Assembly (NCBI GenBank): GCA_022833215.1
Contig: JAIPUZ010000076.1
Coordinates: 1-62,872, forward strand
From: Mesorhizobium sp.
GTDB lineage: Bacteria; Pseudomonadota; Alphaproteobacteria; Rhizobiales; Rhizobiaceae
Length of the DNA stretch: 62,872 bases
Direction of reading: 5' to 3'
Position numbers and translations under genes: made by a program. The first letter of the stretch is position 1. Every line of letters starts with the position of its first letter. Shown piece by piece: positions 26,843 to 38,360 of the stretch. Under the pieces are notes generated by a model. It saw only the letters and a program-made list of their open reading frames with translations. It was not told the origin of the DNA and made no database searches.

Positions 26843-27289
26843 ATGAAATTCAGAAACGTCTTTCTGGCGGGAGCGGCGATGTTGCTGAGCTCCGGCCTGC
26901 TCACAGCCTGCGTGGTCGTCGACGAGGGGCCGGGCCACAGGCCGCCGCCTCCGCGGCCGCGTCCTCCTGCGCAGGCATGTACAATGGAATATGCGCCGGT
27001 CTGCGGCGTGCGCGGTTCGGACAGCCGCACGTTCGGCAACAGCTGTCAGGCGAGAGCCGACGGCTATCGCATCAGCCATCAGGGCGCGTGCCGTTCCGGC
27101 GGCGATCGCCCGGGTGCGGACCGGCCGGGATGGGGCCGTCCGGATCGCCCCGAGCGGCCGTCGCGTGCCTGCACGCGTGAATACGCGCCCGTTTGTGCGT
27201 CCAGCCGGGGCCAGTTGCGCACCTTCCCGAATGCGTGCGAAGCAAGGGCCGCCGATTGGCGGATCGTTCGCAGCGGCACCTGCCGCTGA
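26843..27289 (+). CDS. Lipoprotein with two Kazal-like domains
   Basis: 148 residues. The signal peptide ends in lipobox LLTAC, so Cys23 is probably lipidated. A Pro/Arg-rich linker ('RPPPPRPRPPAQ') leads to two repeats, 'CTMEYAPVCGVRGSDSRTFG' (about 46-83) and 'CTREYAPVCASSRGQLRTFP' (about 110-147), each with the Kazal pattern C-E-Y-x-P-V-C ... TF-x-N-x-C-x-A ... C. They are joined by a Gly/Arg/Asp-rich linker. Kazal domains inhibit serine proteases; a role at the cell surface is inferred only. Confidence 0.9.
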   Translation: MKFRNVFLAGAAMLLSSGLLTACVVVDEGPGHRPPPPRPRPPAQACTMEYAPVCGVRGSDSRTFGNSCQARADGYRISHQGACRSGGDRPGADRPGWGRPDRPERPSRACTREYAPVCASSRGQLRTFPNACEARAADWRIVRSGTCR

Positions 27290-27304
27290 TTTCTCAGACA
27301 GTGA

Positions 27305-27337
27305 AGGTGGCGGGCAGGGACGGCCCGCCACCTTTTT
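27305..27337. terminator. Terminator after the Kazal gene
   Basis: A perfect 11-bp stem AGGTGGCGGGC / GCCCGCCACCT with a 7-base loop followed by TTTTT. It lies between convergent genes and may serve both. Confidence 0.88.
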
Positions 27338-27341
27338 GCTT

Positions 27342-27713
27342 CTAGTTTTTCGGCTCCTTGCTGACGTTCAGGAAGGACTCGAAACCTCCATAGATCATGC
27401 GCTTGCCGTCGAAAGGCATGTTTTCCATGTCGCCTTTCAGGCGTGGATCGGCCATTACCCTGGCCAGGATTTCATCCCGATCCTTGCGCGACTGGTAGAC
27501 GACCCAGGAAAAGATCACGACCTCGTCTTCCCTGGCCTGAACTGCGCGGGGGAACGACGTAAGTTCCCCATAGGGCACATCGTCACCCGTGCATTCCGCA
27601 TAGGCAAGCGCACCATGCTCCATCCACACGTCGCAAGCCTTGCGCGCCATTTCCTTGTACTCGTCCAGCTTTGCCTGCGGCACTGCGATCACGAAACCAT
27701 CGACATAGGACAT
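27342..27713 (-). CDS. DUF1428 family protein
   Basis: 123 residues. The family segments 'YVDGFVIAVPQAKLDEYKEM', 'WMEHGALAYAECTGDDVPYG' and 'MIYGGFESFL' place it in DUF1428, a ferredoxin-like alpha+beta barrel family often sitting with VOC genes and used as a small stress or detoxification protein; its chemistry is unknown. An AAGGAGGAAG-type ribosome site precedes ATG 27713. It follows the VOC gene by 32 bases in one operon. Confidence 0.9.
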   Translation of the reverse strand: MSYVDGFVIAVPQAKLDEYKEMARKACDVWMEHGALAYAECTGDDVPYGELTSFPRAVQAREDEVVIFSWVVYQSRKDRDEILARVMADPRLKGDMENMPFDGKRMIYGGFESFLNVSKEPKN

Positions 27714-27745
27714 TGCTTCCTCCTTGAGCGTTGTTGTCCGGTTGC

Positions 27746-28180
27746 CTATTGATTGACGGGTGCATTCATCGCCCAGTCGACCCCGAACGGGTCGCGCAGG
27801 CTGCCCCAGCGGTCGCCCCAGAACATCACGTCCAGCGGCACCACCACTTCGCAGCCGGCATCGACGGCGCGCTGCCACCACGAATCAATGTCGCCCGCCG
27901 TCAGATGCAACTGCATGGTGCAGCCTTGCACCGGCTGGTGGGGATGTCCGTGCTCGGGGTAGGCGTCGCTCAGCATCAGGCTGGAGCCGTTGACGTAAAG
28001 ATGGACATGCATCGTACGGTCCTGCTCGTCCGGCGGCACGGCATAGACCTGCTCGGCGCCGAAGGCTTTCTCATAGAAGGCGGCGGCTTTCAGCGCCCCG
28101 TCCAGTTGCAGGTAAGGGGTAAGGCCCCCGAGCGCCTTCGGCATGGGCTGGGTCTGGGGTCTCGCATTTGCATCGCTCAT
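27746..28180 (-). CDS. VOC-family (PhnB-like) protein
   Basis: 144 residues of the vicinal-oxygen-chelate superfamily, PhnB/YdfO type: 'GGLTPYLQLDGALKAAAFYE', 'KAFGAEQVYAVPP', 'MHVHLYVNGSSLMLSDAYPE' and 'WGDRWGSLRDPFGVDWAM'. Such proteins bind metal or small hydrophobic ligands; the substrate cannot be told. ATG 28180 has GGGAGAA upstream. It is the first gene of the VOC-DUF1428 pair. Confidence 0.9.
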   Translation of the reverse strand: MSDANARPQTQPMPKALGGLTPYLQLDGALKAAAFYEKAFGAEQVYAVPPDEQDRTMHVHLYVNGSSLMLSDAYPEHGHPHQPVQGCTMQLHLTAGDIDSWWQRAVDAGCEVVVPLDVMFWGDRWGSLRDPFGVDWAMNAPVNQ

Positions 28181-28270
28181 GTGTTTCTCCCGGGTTTGAC
28201 ATTGCAAGCCCCCCACATGACGTGTCGACGATGGCGATATGCAGGCGGCGGAAGTTTCCGCCGCCGAAGC

Positions 28271-31297
<3,027 letters not shown>

Positions 31298-31395
31298 ATG
31301 CTGAATATGGGTGGACTCGGCGCAAATGGAAAGAGGGAGCCGGGCAGGCGGTCAGCCGTTCGCGGCTCTCCTGACAGCAGGCTGTCAGGAGATAG

Positions 31396-31653
31396 TCAGC
31401 CGAAACGCAGCTTCATCACCACGATGGCGCCGACAAACATCAGCGTCAGCACATTGGCTACGATTATAGGCCATGAGCCGATGAGGACGCCGTACACTGC
31501 CCATAACGCCACACCAGCGGCTATCGAGCCGGTGGCAATGAGCGAGATGTTGTCCGCCCTGCGCTCGCGCGCCAGTTTGACGACCTGAGGAACCCAGCCG
31601 AGCGTGGTGATGAGCGCGGCCAGCGCGCCAATGGCTTCGATCCAGTAGAACAC
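31396..31653 (-). CDS. SemiSWEET/PQ-loop family transporter
   Basis: 85 residues if the GTG at 31653 is the start; a GGAG ribosome site lies 8 bases before it. That is exactly SemiSWEET size, with three predicted helices and the PQ motif in 'TLGWVPQVVKLARERRADNI'. SemiSWEETs dimerise in the inner membrane and facilitate sugar diffusion; the sugar here is unknown. A longer frame from 31740 is possible but adds a non-conserved tail. The gene is downstream of and divergent from DUF1344, and converges on nothing. Confidence 0.82.
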   Translation of the reverse strand: MFYWIEAIGALAALITTLGWVPQVVKLARERRADNISLIATGSIAAGVALWAVYGVLIGSWPIIVANVLTLMFVGAIVVMKLRFG

Positions 31654-32060
31654 GACAAGGGCTCCAACCCGCACTATCCGGCCTATGCCAGATTTGTGGT
31701 GAACGGGGAAGCTGGCCCGCTGGCTGGACCAATGAAACAAAATGTGTCTGCCGGTTTTTTATGGCGTGGCTTGTGATTGTCGCGTGATGCCGAATGTGGC
31801 GTCGGCGTGCCGTTATCCCTACCGCCCCATCACGTCCAACAGATTCCGCTCCCGGGAAAAGCTTTGCCATGAGATTGCGTATGCCGGGATGGTTCTGGCC
31901 CGGAATACGTCAATGTGTCAGAAATAAGCCGCTGATAATATTTGGAAAAGTTACCCTTCGTGATTTGAAATCGAGGGCAGGTTTCTTAGGTTCCGGGTGT
32001 CGCGAGGCGGCCCGCTTGCCGGACGCCTCAAGCAAACCGCCAAAAACGGGAGTATCCGAC
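31654..32060. other. Gene-free spacer
   Basis: 407 bases between the divergent SemiSWEET and DUF1344 genes, with lower GC than average. It should hold both promoters. No inverted repeat, GANTC cluster or plausible small reading frame stood out. Confidence 0.5.
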
Positions 32061-32303
32061 ATGAAGAAGACCCTTGCCACCGCCGGCGCCCTCCTTGCCT
32101 TTCTGAGCGCTGCCTATGCGGCGACCGTGCAGGGAACGATCCAGGCGGTCGATCCCGAAACGAAATCGATCACCCTGGACGATGGCAAGATCTACCAGTT
32201 GCCTGCCGAAGCTGCGGTCGATCAGCTCGCTGTCGGCACCAGGGTGGTCGTGACCGTGGACGACACCACCGGGATAGTGACCTCTATCGAAGCCGCTTCC
32301 TAG
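32061..32303 (+). CDS. DUF1344 secreted small protein
   Basis: 80 residues: a signal peptide (MKKTLATAGALLAFLSAAYA) followed by a ~60-residue beta-rich domain 'ATVQGTIQAVDPETKSITLD' and 'VGTRVVVTVDDTTGIVTSIE'. This is the DUF1344 pattern, a periplasmic protein common in rhizobia. The fold looks like a small OB/beta-barrel; the function is unknown. Monocistronic, ended by a terminator. Confidence 0.88.
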   Translation: MKKTLATAGALLAFLSAAYAATVQGTIQAVDPETKSITLDDGKIYQLPAEAAVDQLAVGTRVVVTVDDTTGIVTSIEAAS

Positions 32304-32330
32304 CCAGCATCGCAAATCTGCGGGTTTCCG

Positions 32331-32356
32331 GCCGGTCCCATTGGGGCCGGCTTTTT
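32331..32356 (+). terminator. Terminator after DUF1344
   Basis: GCCGGTCCC-ATT-GGGGCCGGC stem (one G-U pair) followed by TTTTT. Confidence 0.8.
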
Positions 32357-32436
32357 CATGCCGATGCAATCGCTGCTTGCCGAAACCGCCGCCTCCGCGC
32401 TTCAATGGCCGATGCACTGCTTCGGGAGGAGGCGTG

Positions 32437-33375
32437 GTGAAAGTCGGGGTGATTCTCAATCCTGTGGCCGGCGGAGGCTGGCTCAGGGACCGGTGGCCGC
32501 AATTGCTGGCAGAGCTTCGCAGTCACTTTGCGGAGATCGAGGTTCGTGAGACACAAGCCGCCGGCGATGCGGAAAGGCTGGCTCTGGATCTTGTGATTTC
32601 AGGCTGTGAACTGGTGATCGCTGCGGGCGGCGATGGCACGGCAAGCGAGGTGGCGGATGGCCTCCTGCTCGCCAGTCGGGAAGGTATCGGCAATGTCGAG
32701 CTCGCCCTTCTGCCTTGCGGCACCGGGTCGGATTTCGCGCGTGGCCTTGGCCTCACAGGCGATGTAGCCGGATTGCCACGGTATATCGCTCAGGCCGAAC
32801 GGCGGACGATTGATGTCGGGCGCATCTCCTTCGTCGATGACCATGGCGCGCTGTCCAGCCGCCATTTCATCAATATCGCCAGCCTTGGCCTGTCGGGCGT
32901 CACCGTGCGGGCGGTGAATGCCGACAGGCGCAAGGGCAGGGTGTCGGCCAGAGCGCTGTTCTACTGGCGCACCGTCAGCTCGTTCCTGCGCTATCGTTTC
33001 CAGACGGTCCGCGTCACGCTGGACGATGGCGAGCCGGTCGAGGCGCGCGTGGCGCTGGTAGCAGTGGCGAATGGACGTTTCTTCGGGGCGGGAATGATGG
33101 TGGCGCCAGATGCGGAGATGGACGACGGCTGGTTCGACGTGGTCATCGTGCGCGCCGCCGGCAAGCCCGGCCTGATCCGTGATTTGACCCAGCTCTATGG
33201 CGGGCGTCATCGCGACCACCCGGCGGTGACGATTCTGCGGGCGAGGAAGGTGCTGGTGGAGCCGGTCGGAAGCGCCATGGTCAATGGTGCGCTGCTTGAC
33301 ATAGACGGCGAGTCGCCCGGCCGTATTCCCGCGATATTCGAGGTCCTGCCACGCGCGCTGACCCTGAGATGCTGA
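32437..33375 (+). CDS. Diacylglycerol/lipid kinase family protein (YegS/DgkB type)
   Basis: 312 residues. The kinase catalytic domain shows 'VGVILNPVAGGG', the nucleotide loop 'VIAAGGDGTASEVADGLL' and 'LLPCGTGSDFARGLGL', then a beta-sandwich domain with 'GAGMMVAPDAEMDDGWFDVV'. Members phosphorylate diacylglycerol or similar lipids at the inner membrane. The GTG at 32437 is taken as start because GGGAGGAGG lies 5-13 bases upstream; the frame extends to 32341 without a better start. Confidence 0.9.
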   Translation: MKVGVILNPVAGGGWLRDRWPQLLAELRSHFAEIEVRETQAAGDAERLALDLVISGCELVIAAGGDGTASEVADGLLLASREGIGNVELALLPCGTGSDFARGLGLTGDVAGLPRYIAQAERRTIDVGRISFVDDHGALSSRHFINIASLGLSGVTVRAVNADRRKGRVSARALFYWRTVSSFLRYRFQTVRVTLDDGEPVEARVALVAVANGRFFGAGMMVAPDAEMDDGWFDVVIVRAAGKPGLIRDLTQLYGGRHRDHPAVTILRARKVLVEPVGSAMVNGALLDIDGESPGRIPAIFEVLPRALTLRC

Positions 33376-33508
33376 TTCAACATGCTGCGAGACAGATTCC
33401 GAAAGACGGTGCAATCGCTTGATTTCGTTGAGCTGGCCTGGCTTGAACGTTGACGCGCTCCTGTCGCGAAGCTACGGCAGGATGAAGCAAACGCTCCGGA
33501 GGTCAGGC

Positions 33509-33901
33509 ATGGTGCAATATGTGAACGGCGCGCCGCAGGGGGAACTCACGTTGCGCACGCTGGCCATGCCGGCGGACGCGAATGCCGCCGACGATATTTT
33601 CGGCGGCTGGGTGATGGCGCAGATGGACCTTGCCTGCGGCATCCGCGCGGCGGAGCGCGCCCGCGGGCGGGTGGTCACTGCGGCAGTCAAGGAGATGTCC
33701 TTCGCAAAGCCCGTGAAAATTGGCGATACGCTGTGCATCTACACGCATATCGAACGCGTAGGACGCAGTTCGATGACGCTCAAGGTGGAGGCATGGGCGC
33801 AGCGGTACCTTTCCGAACTCATGGAAATGGTCACCCATGCCGAGTTTGTCATGGTGGCTCTGGACGGCGATGGCAAGCCAACCCGCGTGCCGGCGGAATG
33901 A
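33509..33901 (+). CDS. yciA: Acyl-CoA thioesterase, YciA type
   Basis: 130 residues, a single hotdog domain. 'LRTLAMPADANAADDIFGGW' followed by 'VMAQMDLACGIRAAERARGR' and 'VVTAAVKEMSFAKPVKIGDT' are the YciA/acyl-CoA hydrolase signature, with the catalytic Asp in NAADDIFGG. It hydrolyses acyl-CoA of various chain lengths in the cytosol. A CCGGAGG ribosome site precedes ATG 33509. It converges on the HxlR gene with a 9-base gap. Confidence 0.92.
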   Translation: MVQYVNGAPQGELTLRTLAMPADANAADDIFGGWVMAQMDLACGIRAAERARGRVVTAAVKEMSFAKPVKIGDTLCIYTHIERVGRSSMTLKVEAWAQRYLSELMEMVTHAEFVMVALDGDGKPTRVPAE

Positions 33902-33910
33902 GCCTTTCGC

Positions 33911-34282
33911 CTATGGTTGTGCCGTCGCATCGAAACGGTCGCGGGCGCTGCTGATACGGTCGATATTCGCACGCGCCCAGTCGCCCAGCGCCGTGACCGG
34001 CACCAGCAACTCGCGTCCGAGACCGGTCAACTCATAATCCACTCTTGGAGGGATGGTGGGAAATACCGTGCGGGTGACGAAACCGTCCCGCTCCAGATTG
34101 CGCAGCGTCGTCGTCAGCATCTTCTGCGAAATGCCGCCGATGGCGTGCCTGAGCTCGTTGAAGCGCATCGGTCCGTCGCCGAGCATCGAAACCACCAGAA
34201 CGGTCCATTTGTCGCCCACGCGTTGCAGAACCGCGCTGACAGCCCGGCAATCCTCGCTGCGGTGTGGGTGCCTCGGTTTCAA
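33911..34282 (-). CDS. HxlR-family transcriptional regulator
   Basis: 123 residues. The winged-helix HxlR pattern is clear: N-terminal Cys in 'SEDCRAVSAVLQRVGDKWTV', 'RFNELRHAIGGISQKMLTTT', 'LRNLERDGFVTRTVFPTIPP' and 'YELTGLGRELL'. HxlR proteins often sense electrophiles or oxidants, sometimes through that Cys. It is divergent from the flavin reductase gene 85 bases away, its likely target (inference). Confidence 0.93.
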   Translation of the reverse strand: MKPRHPHRSEDCRAVSAVLQRVGDKWTVLVVSMLGDGPMRFNELRHAIGGISQKMLTTTLRNLERDGFVTRTVFPTIPPRVDYELTGLGRELLVPVTALGDWARANIDRISSARDRFDATAQP

Positions 34283-34367
34283 AAAGGTGCCTCCTTGCGC
34301 GCTGGCATGCTGGTTTCATAAATAGCGTCGGTTTCCTTTTTATACCACCATCAACGGAGAATTTTGC

Positions 34368-34967
34368 ATGCCGTCTTCCAAGGTCAGGATCGCTGTCGTC
34401 ATCGGTTCGGTCCGCCAAAAGCGCTTTGCCGAAAAGCCTGCCCGCTGGATCGCCGATCTCGTCAACCAGCGCGATGATGCCGAGGCCGGGATCGTCGATC
34501 TGAAGGACTATCCGATGGCGATGTTCGCCGAGGATGCGTCGCCCCTGTGGGCGCCGTCGAAGGACGAGCACGCCCGCCGCTGGCAGGCCAGGCTGGATGA
34601 GTTCGATGGCTACATCTTCACGGCTGCCGAATACAACCATGCGCCGACCGGCGTCCTGAAGAACGCCTTCGACTACGCCGGCTCACAGGTGTTCCGCAAG
34701 CCGGCGGGCTTTGTCGGCTATGGCGGCGTCGGTGGTGCGCGTGCGGTCGAGCATCTGCGCCTGATCGCGGTGGAGATGCAGATGGCGCCTGTGCGTGCGG
34801 CCGTTCACATCCTGCGCAACGATTTCGTGGCCATCATGCAGGGCCAGGACATCGCAGAACTGGAGCACCTGAAGGAAGGTGCCGACGGCTTGTTGAACGA
34901 CATTGTCTGGTGGGCCAAAGCGTTGCGCGCGGCGCGCGTTGCCGAAGAACAGGCAAAGGCAGCCTGA
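34368..34967 (+). CDS. NADPH-dependent FMN reductase family protein
   Basis: 199 residues, a flavodoxin-like reductase. 'RIAVVIGSVRQKRFAEKPAR' (phosphate-binding loop), 'YIFTAAEYNHAPTGVLKNAF' and 'FVGYGGVGGARAVEHLRLI' are the quinone/FMN reductase signature. The likely role is two-electron reduction of quinones or other electrophiles, fitting its pairing with a divergent HxlR regulator. ATG 34368 has GGAGAA upstream. Confidence 0.92.
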   Translation: MPSSKVRIAVVIGSVRQKRFAEKPARWIADLVNQRDDAEAGIVDLKDYPMAMFAEDASPLWAPSKDEHARRWQARLDEFDGYIFTAAEYNHAPTGVLKNAFDYAGSQVFRKPAGFVGYGGVGGARAVEHLRLIAVEMQMAPVRAAVHILRNDFVAIMQGQDIAELEHLKEGADGLLNDIVWWAKALRAARVAEEQAKAA

Positions 34968-35020
34968 CGCCACAGAACGGGAGCAGGGGCCTTTGCCGAT
35001 GCAGGGGCCCCTGTCCGGTA

Positions 35021-36319
35021 TCAGTTCGTACCCGGCAGCTTCGTCGCCAGCACCTTGTCGATGCGGCGGCCGTCGAGGTCGACCACCTCGAAGCGCCAGC
35101 CCTGCGCATCCACCGTCTCGCCGGTGGCGGGCAGGTGATGCATGTGGGAAAGCACATATCCCGCAACGGTCTCGTAGTCGCGGTTCTCCGGCAGGTCGAT
35201 GCCGATCATATCGGCCATTTCGTCAGCCTGCATGTAGCCTGCCAGCAGCCAGGAGCCATCCTCGCGCTGGACGGCGCTTTCCTCCGTGTCGTCCGCATCG
35301 AGGTCTGACCGGAACACCCCGGTGATGGCTTCCAGAATGTCGGCCGGGGTCACCACGCCTTCGAAATGGCCATACTCGTCATGGACGAGGGCCATCGGCA
35401 GGTCGGCTTCCTTGAGTTTGGCCAGAACGTCGAGCGCGTCCGCCTGATCGTGGACGATCGGCGCCTCGCGCACATGCTTGCGGGCGTCCAGCGGCCTGCC
35501 GGCCAGCAATGTGGCAAGGATATCGCGGGTCTGGACGACACCGATCATGTTGTCGACGTTTCCGTCGGCGGCGGGCAGGCGCGAGTGCTGGCTTTCCAGC
35601 AGCAGCTTGCGGATCGACGCTTCGTCCGACTGCACGTTCAGCCAGTCCACGTCGGTGCGGGGCGTCATCACGGCGCGCACGGCGCGGTCGCCAAGCCGCA
35701 TGACGCCAGCGATCATGCGGCGTTCGTCGGATTCGATGGTGCCCTGATGCTCGGCCTCCGCGACGATCATCCTGATCTCCTCGTCGGTGACCTTTTCCTC
35801 GCTTTCGCCGCGCTGGCCGAGGAGCCACAGCACCGAGCGGCCTGACAGGTCGAGCAGCCACACCAGAGGCGCCGAGATCGTAGCCAGAACGGCCATCGGG
35901 CCTGCAACCTTCGAGGCGATGCGTTCGGGGTCGCGGAGCGCGATCTGCTTGGGCACCAGTTCGCCGATGATGAGCGAGCCATAGGTGATGACGGCGACCA
36001 CGATACCGACGCCGAGAGGCTGGGCCACGCCTGCCGACATGCCGAGGTCAATCAGAAATCTTGAAAGACGGTCGCCCAGAGTCGCGCCGGAAAACGCGCC
36101 GGAGAGAACACCGACCAGCGTGATCCCGATCTGCACCGTCGACAGGAATTTGCCCGGATTGGCGCCCAGTTCCAGCGCGCGCGCCGCACCGCGCACGTTG
36201 CGGTCGACCATGGTCTTGAGCCGCGCGGGACGGGAGGAAACGATCGCCAGTTCCGACATGGCCAGCAGGCCGTTCACGCAAATGAGGACGACCACGATGG
36301 CGATTTCAATGTATAGCAT
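35021..36319 (-). CDS. CNNM/CorC (hemolysin TlyC-like) family protein
   Basis: 432 residues: an N-terminal DUF21/CNNM membrane domain with about four helices (to ~140), two CBS domains (about 205-325: 'VMTPRTDVDWLNV', 'DNMIGVVQTRDILATLLAG', 'FEGVVTPADILEAITGVF') and a C-terminal CorC_HlyC domain. The family is linked with Mg2+/Co2+ export and with membrane-stress resistance; calling it a hemolysin is historical. Full length. It converges on the flavin reductase gene, 53 bases away. Confidence 0.92.
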   Translation of the reverse strand: MLYIEIAIVVVLICVNGLLAMSELAIVSSRPARLKTMVDRNVRGAARALELGANPGKFLSTVQIGITLVGVLSGAFSGATLGDRLSRFLIDLGMSAGVAQPLGVGIVVAVITYGSLIIGELVPKQIALRDPERIASKVAGPMAVLATISAPLVWLLDLSGRSVLWLLGQRGESEEKVTDEEIRMIVAEAEHQGTIESDERRMIAGVMRLGDRAVRAVMTPRTDVDWLNVQSDEASIRKLLLESQHSRLPAADGNVDNMIGVVQTRDILATLLAGRPLDARKHVREAPIVHDQADALDVLAKLKEADLPMALVHDEYGHFEGVVTPADILEAITGVFRSDLDADDTEESAVQREDGSWLLAGYMQADEMADMIGIDLPENRDYETVAGYVLSHMHHLPATGETVDAQGWRFEVVDLDGRRIDKVLATKLPGTN

Positions 36320-36413
36320 GCATGCTCATTAGCATTCCCGATGCCTCTTGGAAAAGATGGCAATTCGGAAGCGTCGTTTTTCATTTGCCCGGGAATACGA
36401 GATCGGCTGGAAC

Positions 36414-37226
36414 CTAGCGGCAGGCGCGGTATCCGCTCTTGCGGTTCTTGATGTCGAAATGGAAATGGTCGCGGTGATCGTAGTTGTAGCCAGGGCCGAG
36501 CACCGTTGTGAAATAGGAGCAGCCGTCGGCGCGTACCGTGTTGAGCAGCCCGCGTTCGCGGAAGGCGAACAGGCCGGGCTTGCGCACGTCGATCACCTTG
36601 CCGTTGTTCAGCTCTATGGCCATCACGTCGAGCGCATTGCCCTTGCCGTGCTCGGAAAGCACGCCTTCGCCCCGGATCTTGCGGCAGGAATAGCTCGAAC
36701 CCTGCCGGATCGACCTGACCCCGCTGAAATACCGCCAGCGCGCTGCGGATGTCAGCTCGTTGCGCGTCCAGCTGGCGAAGCTCGCGGCCATGGCGCAGGT
36801 AAGAGTTGCCGCCGGTTTCATCTCGATATTGCCGATGGCCGTCACCTTGACGGGATGGGCGATACCGCACTGGCCGCCATCGTTGATCGGGGCGAGGTCG
36901 GTATAGCTCACGCGCAGCCTCTTCAGTTCCCTGCGGCAGGACACTTCGTCTGCGGGAAGCTGATCGGGGGAGGAAAGCGGTCGGTCGAAGCGGGGATAGG
37001 CGGCCGTCATATAAGGGTTGGAGGGAACGAGAGCCTGCATGCCGTTGCCAGCCGGAACGGCCGATGTGCTGCCGACATCGACTGCGGGCTGGAGATCCAG
37101 CACGCTGCCCGTATTGCACGCCGAAACGCCCGCCACGGCCATCACGGCCGCCACGGTTCCGATGAACCGCACAGGGCGCCGTGAACGAAGGGCGCCGGGC
37201 ATTGCGCTGAGGGATTTCCCGGCCAT
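36414..37226 (-). CDS. Extensin-like family lipoprotein with LAS-type metal motif (copy A)
   Basis: 270 residues. A signal ends in 'AVAGVSAC', so lipidation is likely. The C-terminal extensin-like domain (~95-270) carries 'LSEHGKGNALDVMAIE' and 'YDHRDHFHFDIK'. SxHxxGxAxD plus HxH is the zinc signature of LAS peptidases (VanY, MepA), so a peptidoglycan endopeptidase or carboxypeptidase role is a better guess than anything plant-extensin-like (inference). Four Cys in the domain suggest disulfides. It is the downstream member of a tandem pair. Confidence 0.85.
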   Translation of the reverse strand: MAGKSLSAMPGALRSRRPVRFIGTVAAVMAVAGVSACNTGSVLDLQPAVDVGSTSAVPAGNGMQALVPSNPYMTAAYPRFDRPLSSPDQLPADEVSCRRELKRLRVSYTDLAPINDGGQCGIAHPVKVTAIGNIEMKPAATLTCAMAASFASWTRNELTSAARWRYFSGVRSIRQGSSYSCRKIRGEGVLSEHGKGNALDVMAIELNNGKVIDVRKPGLFAFRERGLLNTVRADGCSYFTTVLGPGYNYDHRDHFHFDIKNRKSGYRACR

Positions 37227-37325
37227 TGCGAAAAACTCTGTTCGTTTGGAAAACAGAGATTATCCGCCAAGGGTAAAGGAAAGATCAGCGCGGGCATTCA
37301 CCCCTGTGGCCGGATTTGGGCAGCA

Positions 37326-38213
37326 TCACTGGCAGAAGGTCGAGCCGTTGCGGCGTGGTGCGAGATCCAGATGCAGATGTGTTTCGTGATCGGGATCGCT
37401 GCCCGGGCCGAGAACGGTCTTGAACGGACCGCAGGCAGCCTTGCGAATGTGATCGAGAAACTTGCCCTGCTTTTCACCCGGGTTCGGCCCCACTTCGACG
37501 CTGCTTCCATCGCGGAATGTGAAGGAGGCGATGTCCAGCGCGTTGCCGAAAGCGTGTTCCGACAGTTTGGTCCCGCTGTGGCGCTGCCGGCAGACATAGG
37601 CTGAAGCGTGGCTGATCCCCGCCAGTTCCCTGCCCATGATGCTCCGGGCCGCAGGCTGGACAATATCGACGGTAAAACGGGCAATTGCCTCGGCCATAGC
37701 GCAGTTCAGCTCTGCTTTCGGAGCCAACTCGATGCCGTTCGACAGGCTTGTAACGCTGAGCGGGTAGGGCATGGAGCAGCCGGCAGTTGCATCTTGTTTT
37801 GCCGGTTCGTCCTCGAAGGCGGCATTCAGGGCATGCAACCTTGTCCGGCATGCCGCTTCCCCGGCTGGCATTTTTTCGGCGGCAACCGTATCGGAACGCG
37901 GATCGGATTGCGGGGAGGACTGTTTGTCGCCGGTTTTTTCCGGTACCTTTTGCTCGTTTTCGGGTGGCCTGGCTTCAGGCACAGGCGCCTGGCCGGGTGG
38001 AGAGGCCGGTTGCTGCGCCTCGTCCGGCCGGGGCACAGGCGTCGGTGTTTCGGGTTGCAAGGCGACTTCCGGCTGTGTCGCACGTTCGGCAAGCATTTCG
38101 GGTACAGGCGCCGATCGCGGCAGCTGCACCGCCTGGCGTCTGGCGACAGCCGGCTCCGCCATCACGCAGGCAAGAGTGAACAGGGTGAGGAAACGGAATC
38201 GCGAAAGAGTCAT
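37326..38213 (-). CDS. Extensin-like family protein with LAS-type metal motif (copy B)
   Basis: 295 residues. It has a signal peptide (MTLSRFRFLTLFTLACVMAE), a Pro/Glu/Gln-rich linker of ~80 residues, then the same domain as copy A with 'LSEHAFGNALDIASFTF' and 'DPDHETHLHLDLAP'. The pattern SxHxxGxAxD...HxH is again intact, so both paralogues keep the putative zinc ligands. The long Pro-rich linker is what would let the domain reach through the periplasm. ATG 38213 gives the signal peptide. The gap to copy A is 99 bases. Confidence 0.85.
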   Translation of the reverse strand: MTLSRFRFLTLFTLACVMAEPAVARRQAVQLPRSAPVPEMLAERATQPEVALQPETPTPVPRPDEAQQPASPPGQAPVPEARPPENEQKVPEKTGDKQSSPQSDPRSDTVAAEKMPAGEAACRTRLHALNAAFEDEPAKQDATAGCSMPYPLSVTSLSNGIELAPKAELNCAMAEAIARFTVDIVQPAARSIMGRELAGISHASAYVCRQRHSGTKLSEHAFGNALDIASFTFRDGSSVEVGPNPGEKQGKFLDHIRKAACGPFKTVLGPGSDPDHETHLHLDLAPRRNGSTFCQ

Positions 38214-38360
38214 CGCCTGCAAACGATTGCGGACCCGCGCGGTTGCAGCGGGAAACGATCACCTTCGGTAACGGGCTGTTGCTGCCGGCAGTTTCATACA
38301 GCTTCGCAAGCAGATTCCGGAATGCCGCCTATGTCGTTGAATGCGAATCCCTTTGTGGGG

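Noticed and set aside
28244-28265. 10-bp perfect hairpin GGCGGCGGAA/TTCCGCCGCC after uvrB
   Set aside because: No T-run on either strand, so not called as a terminator.
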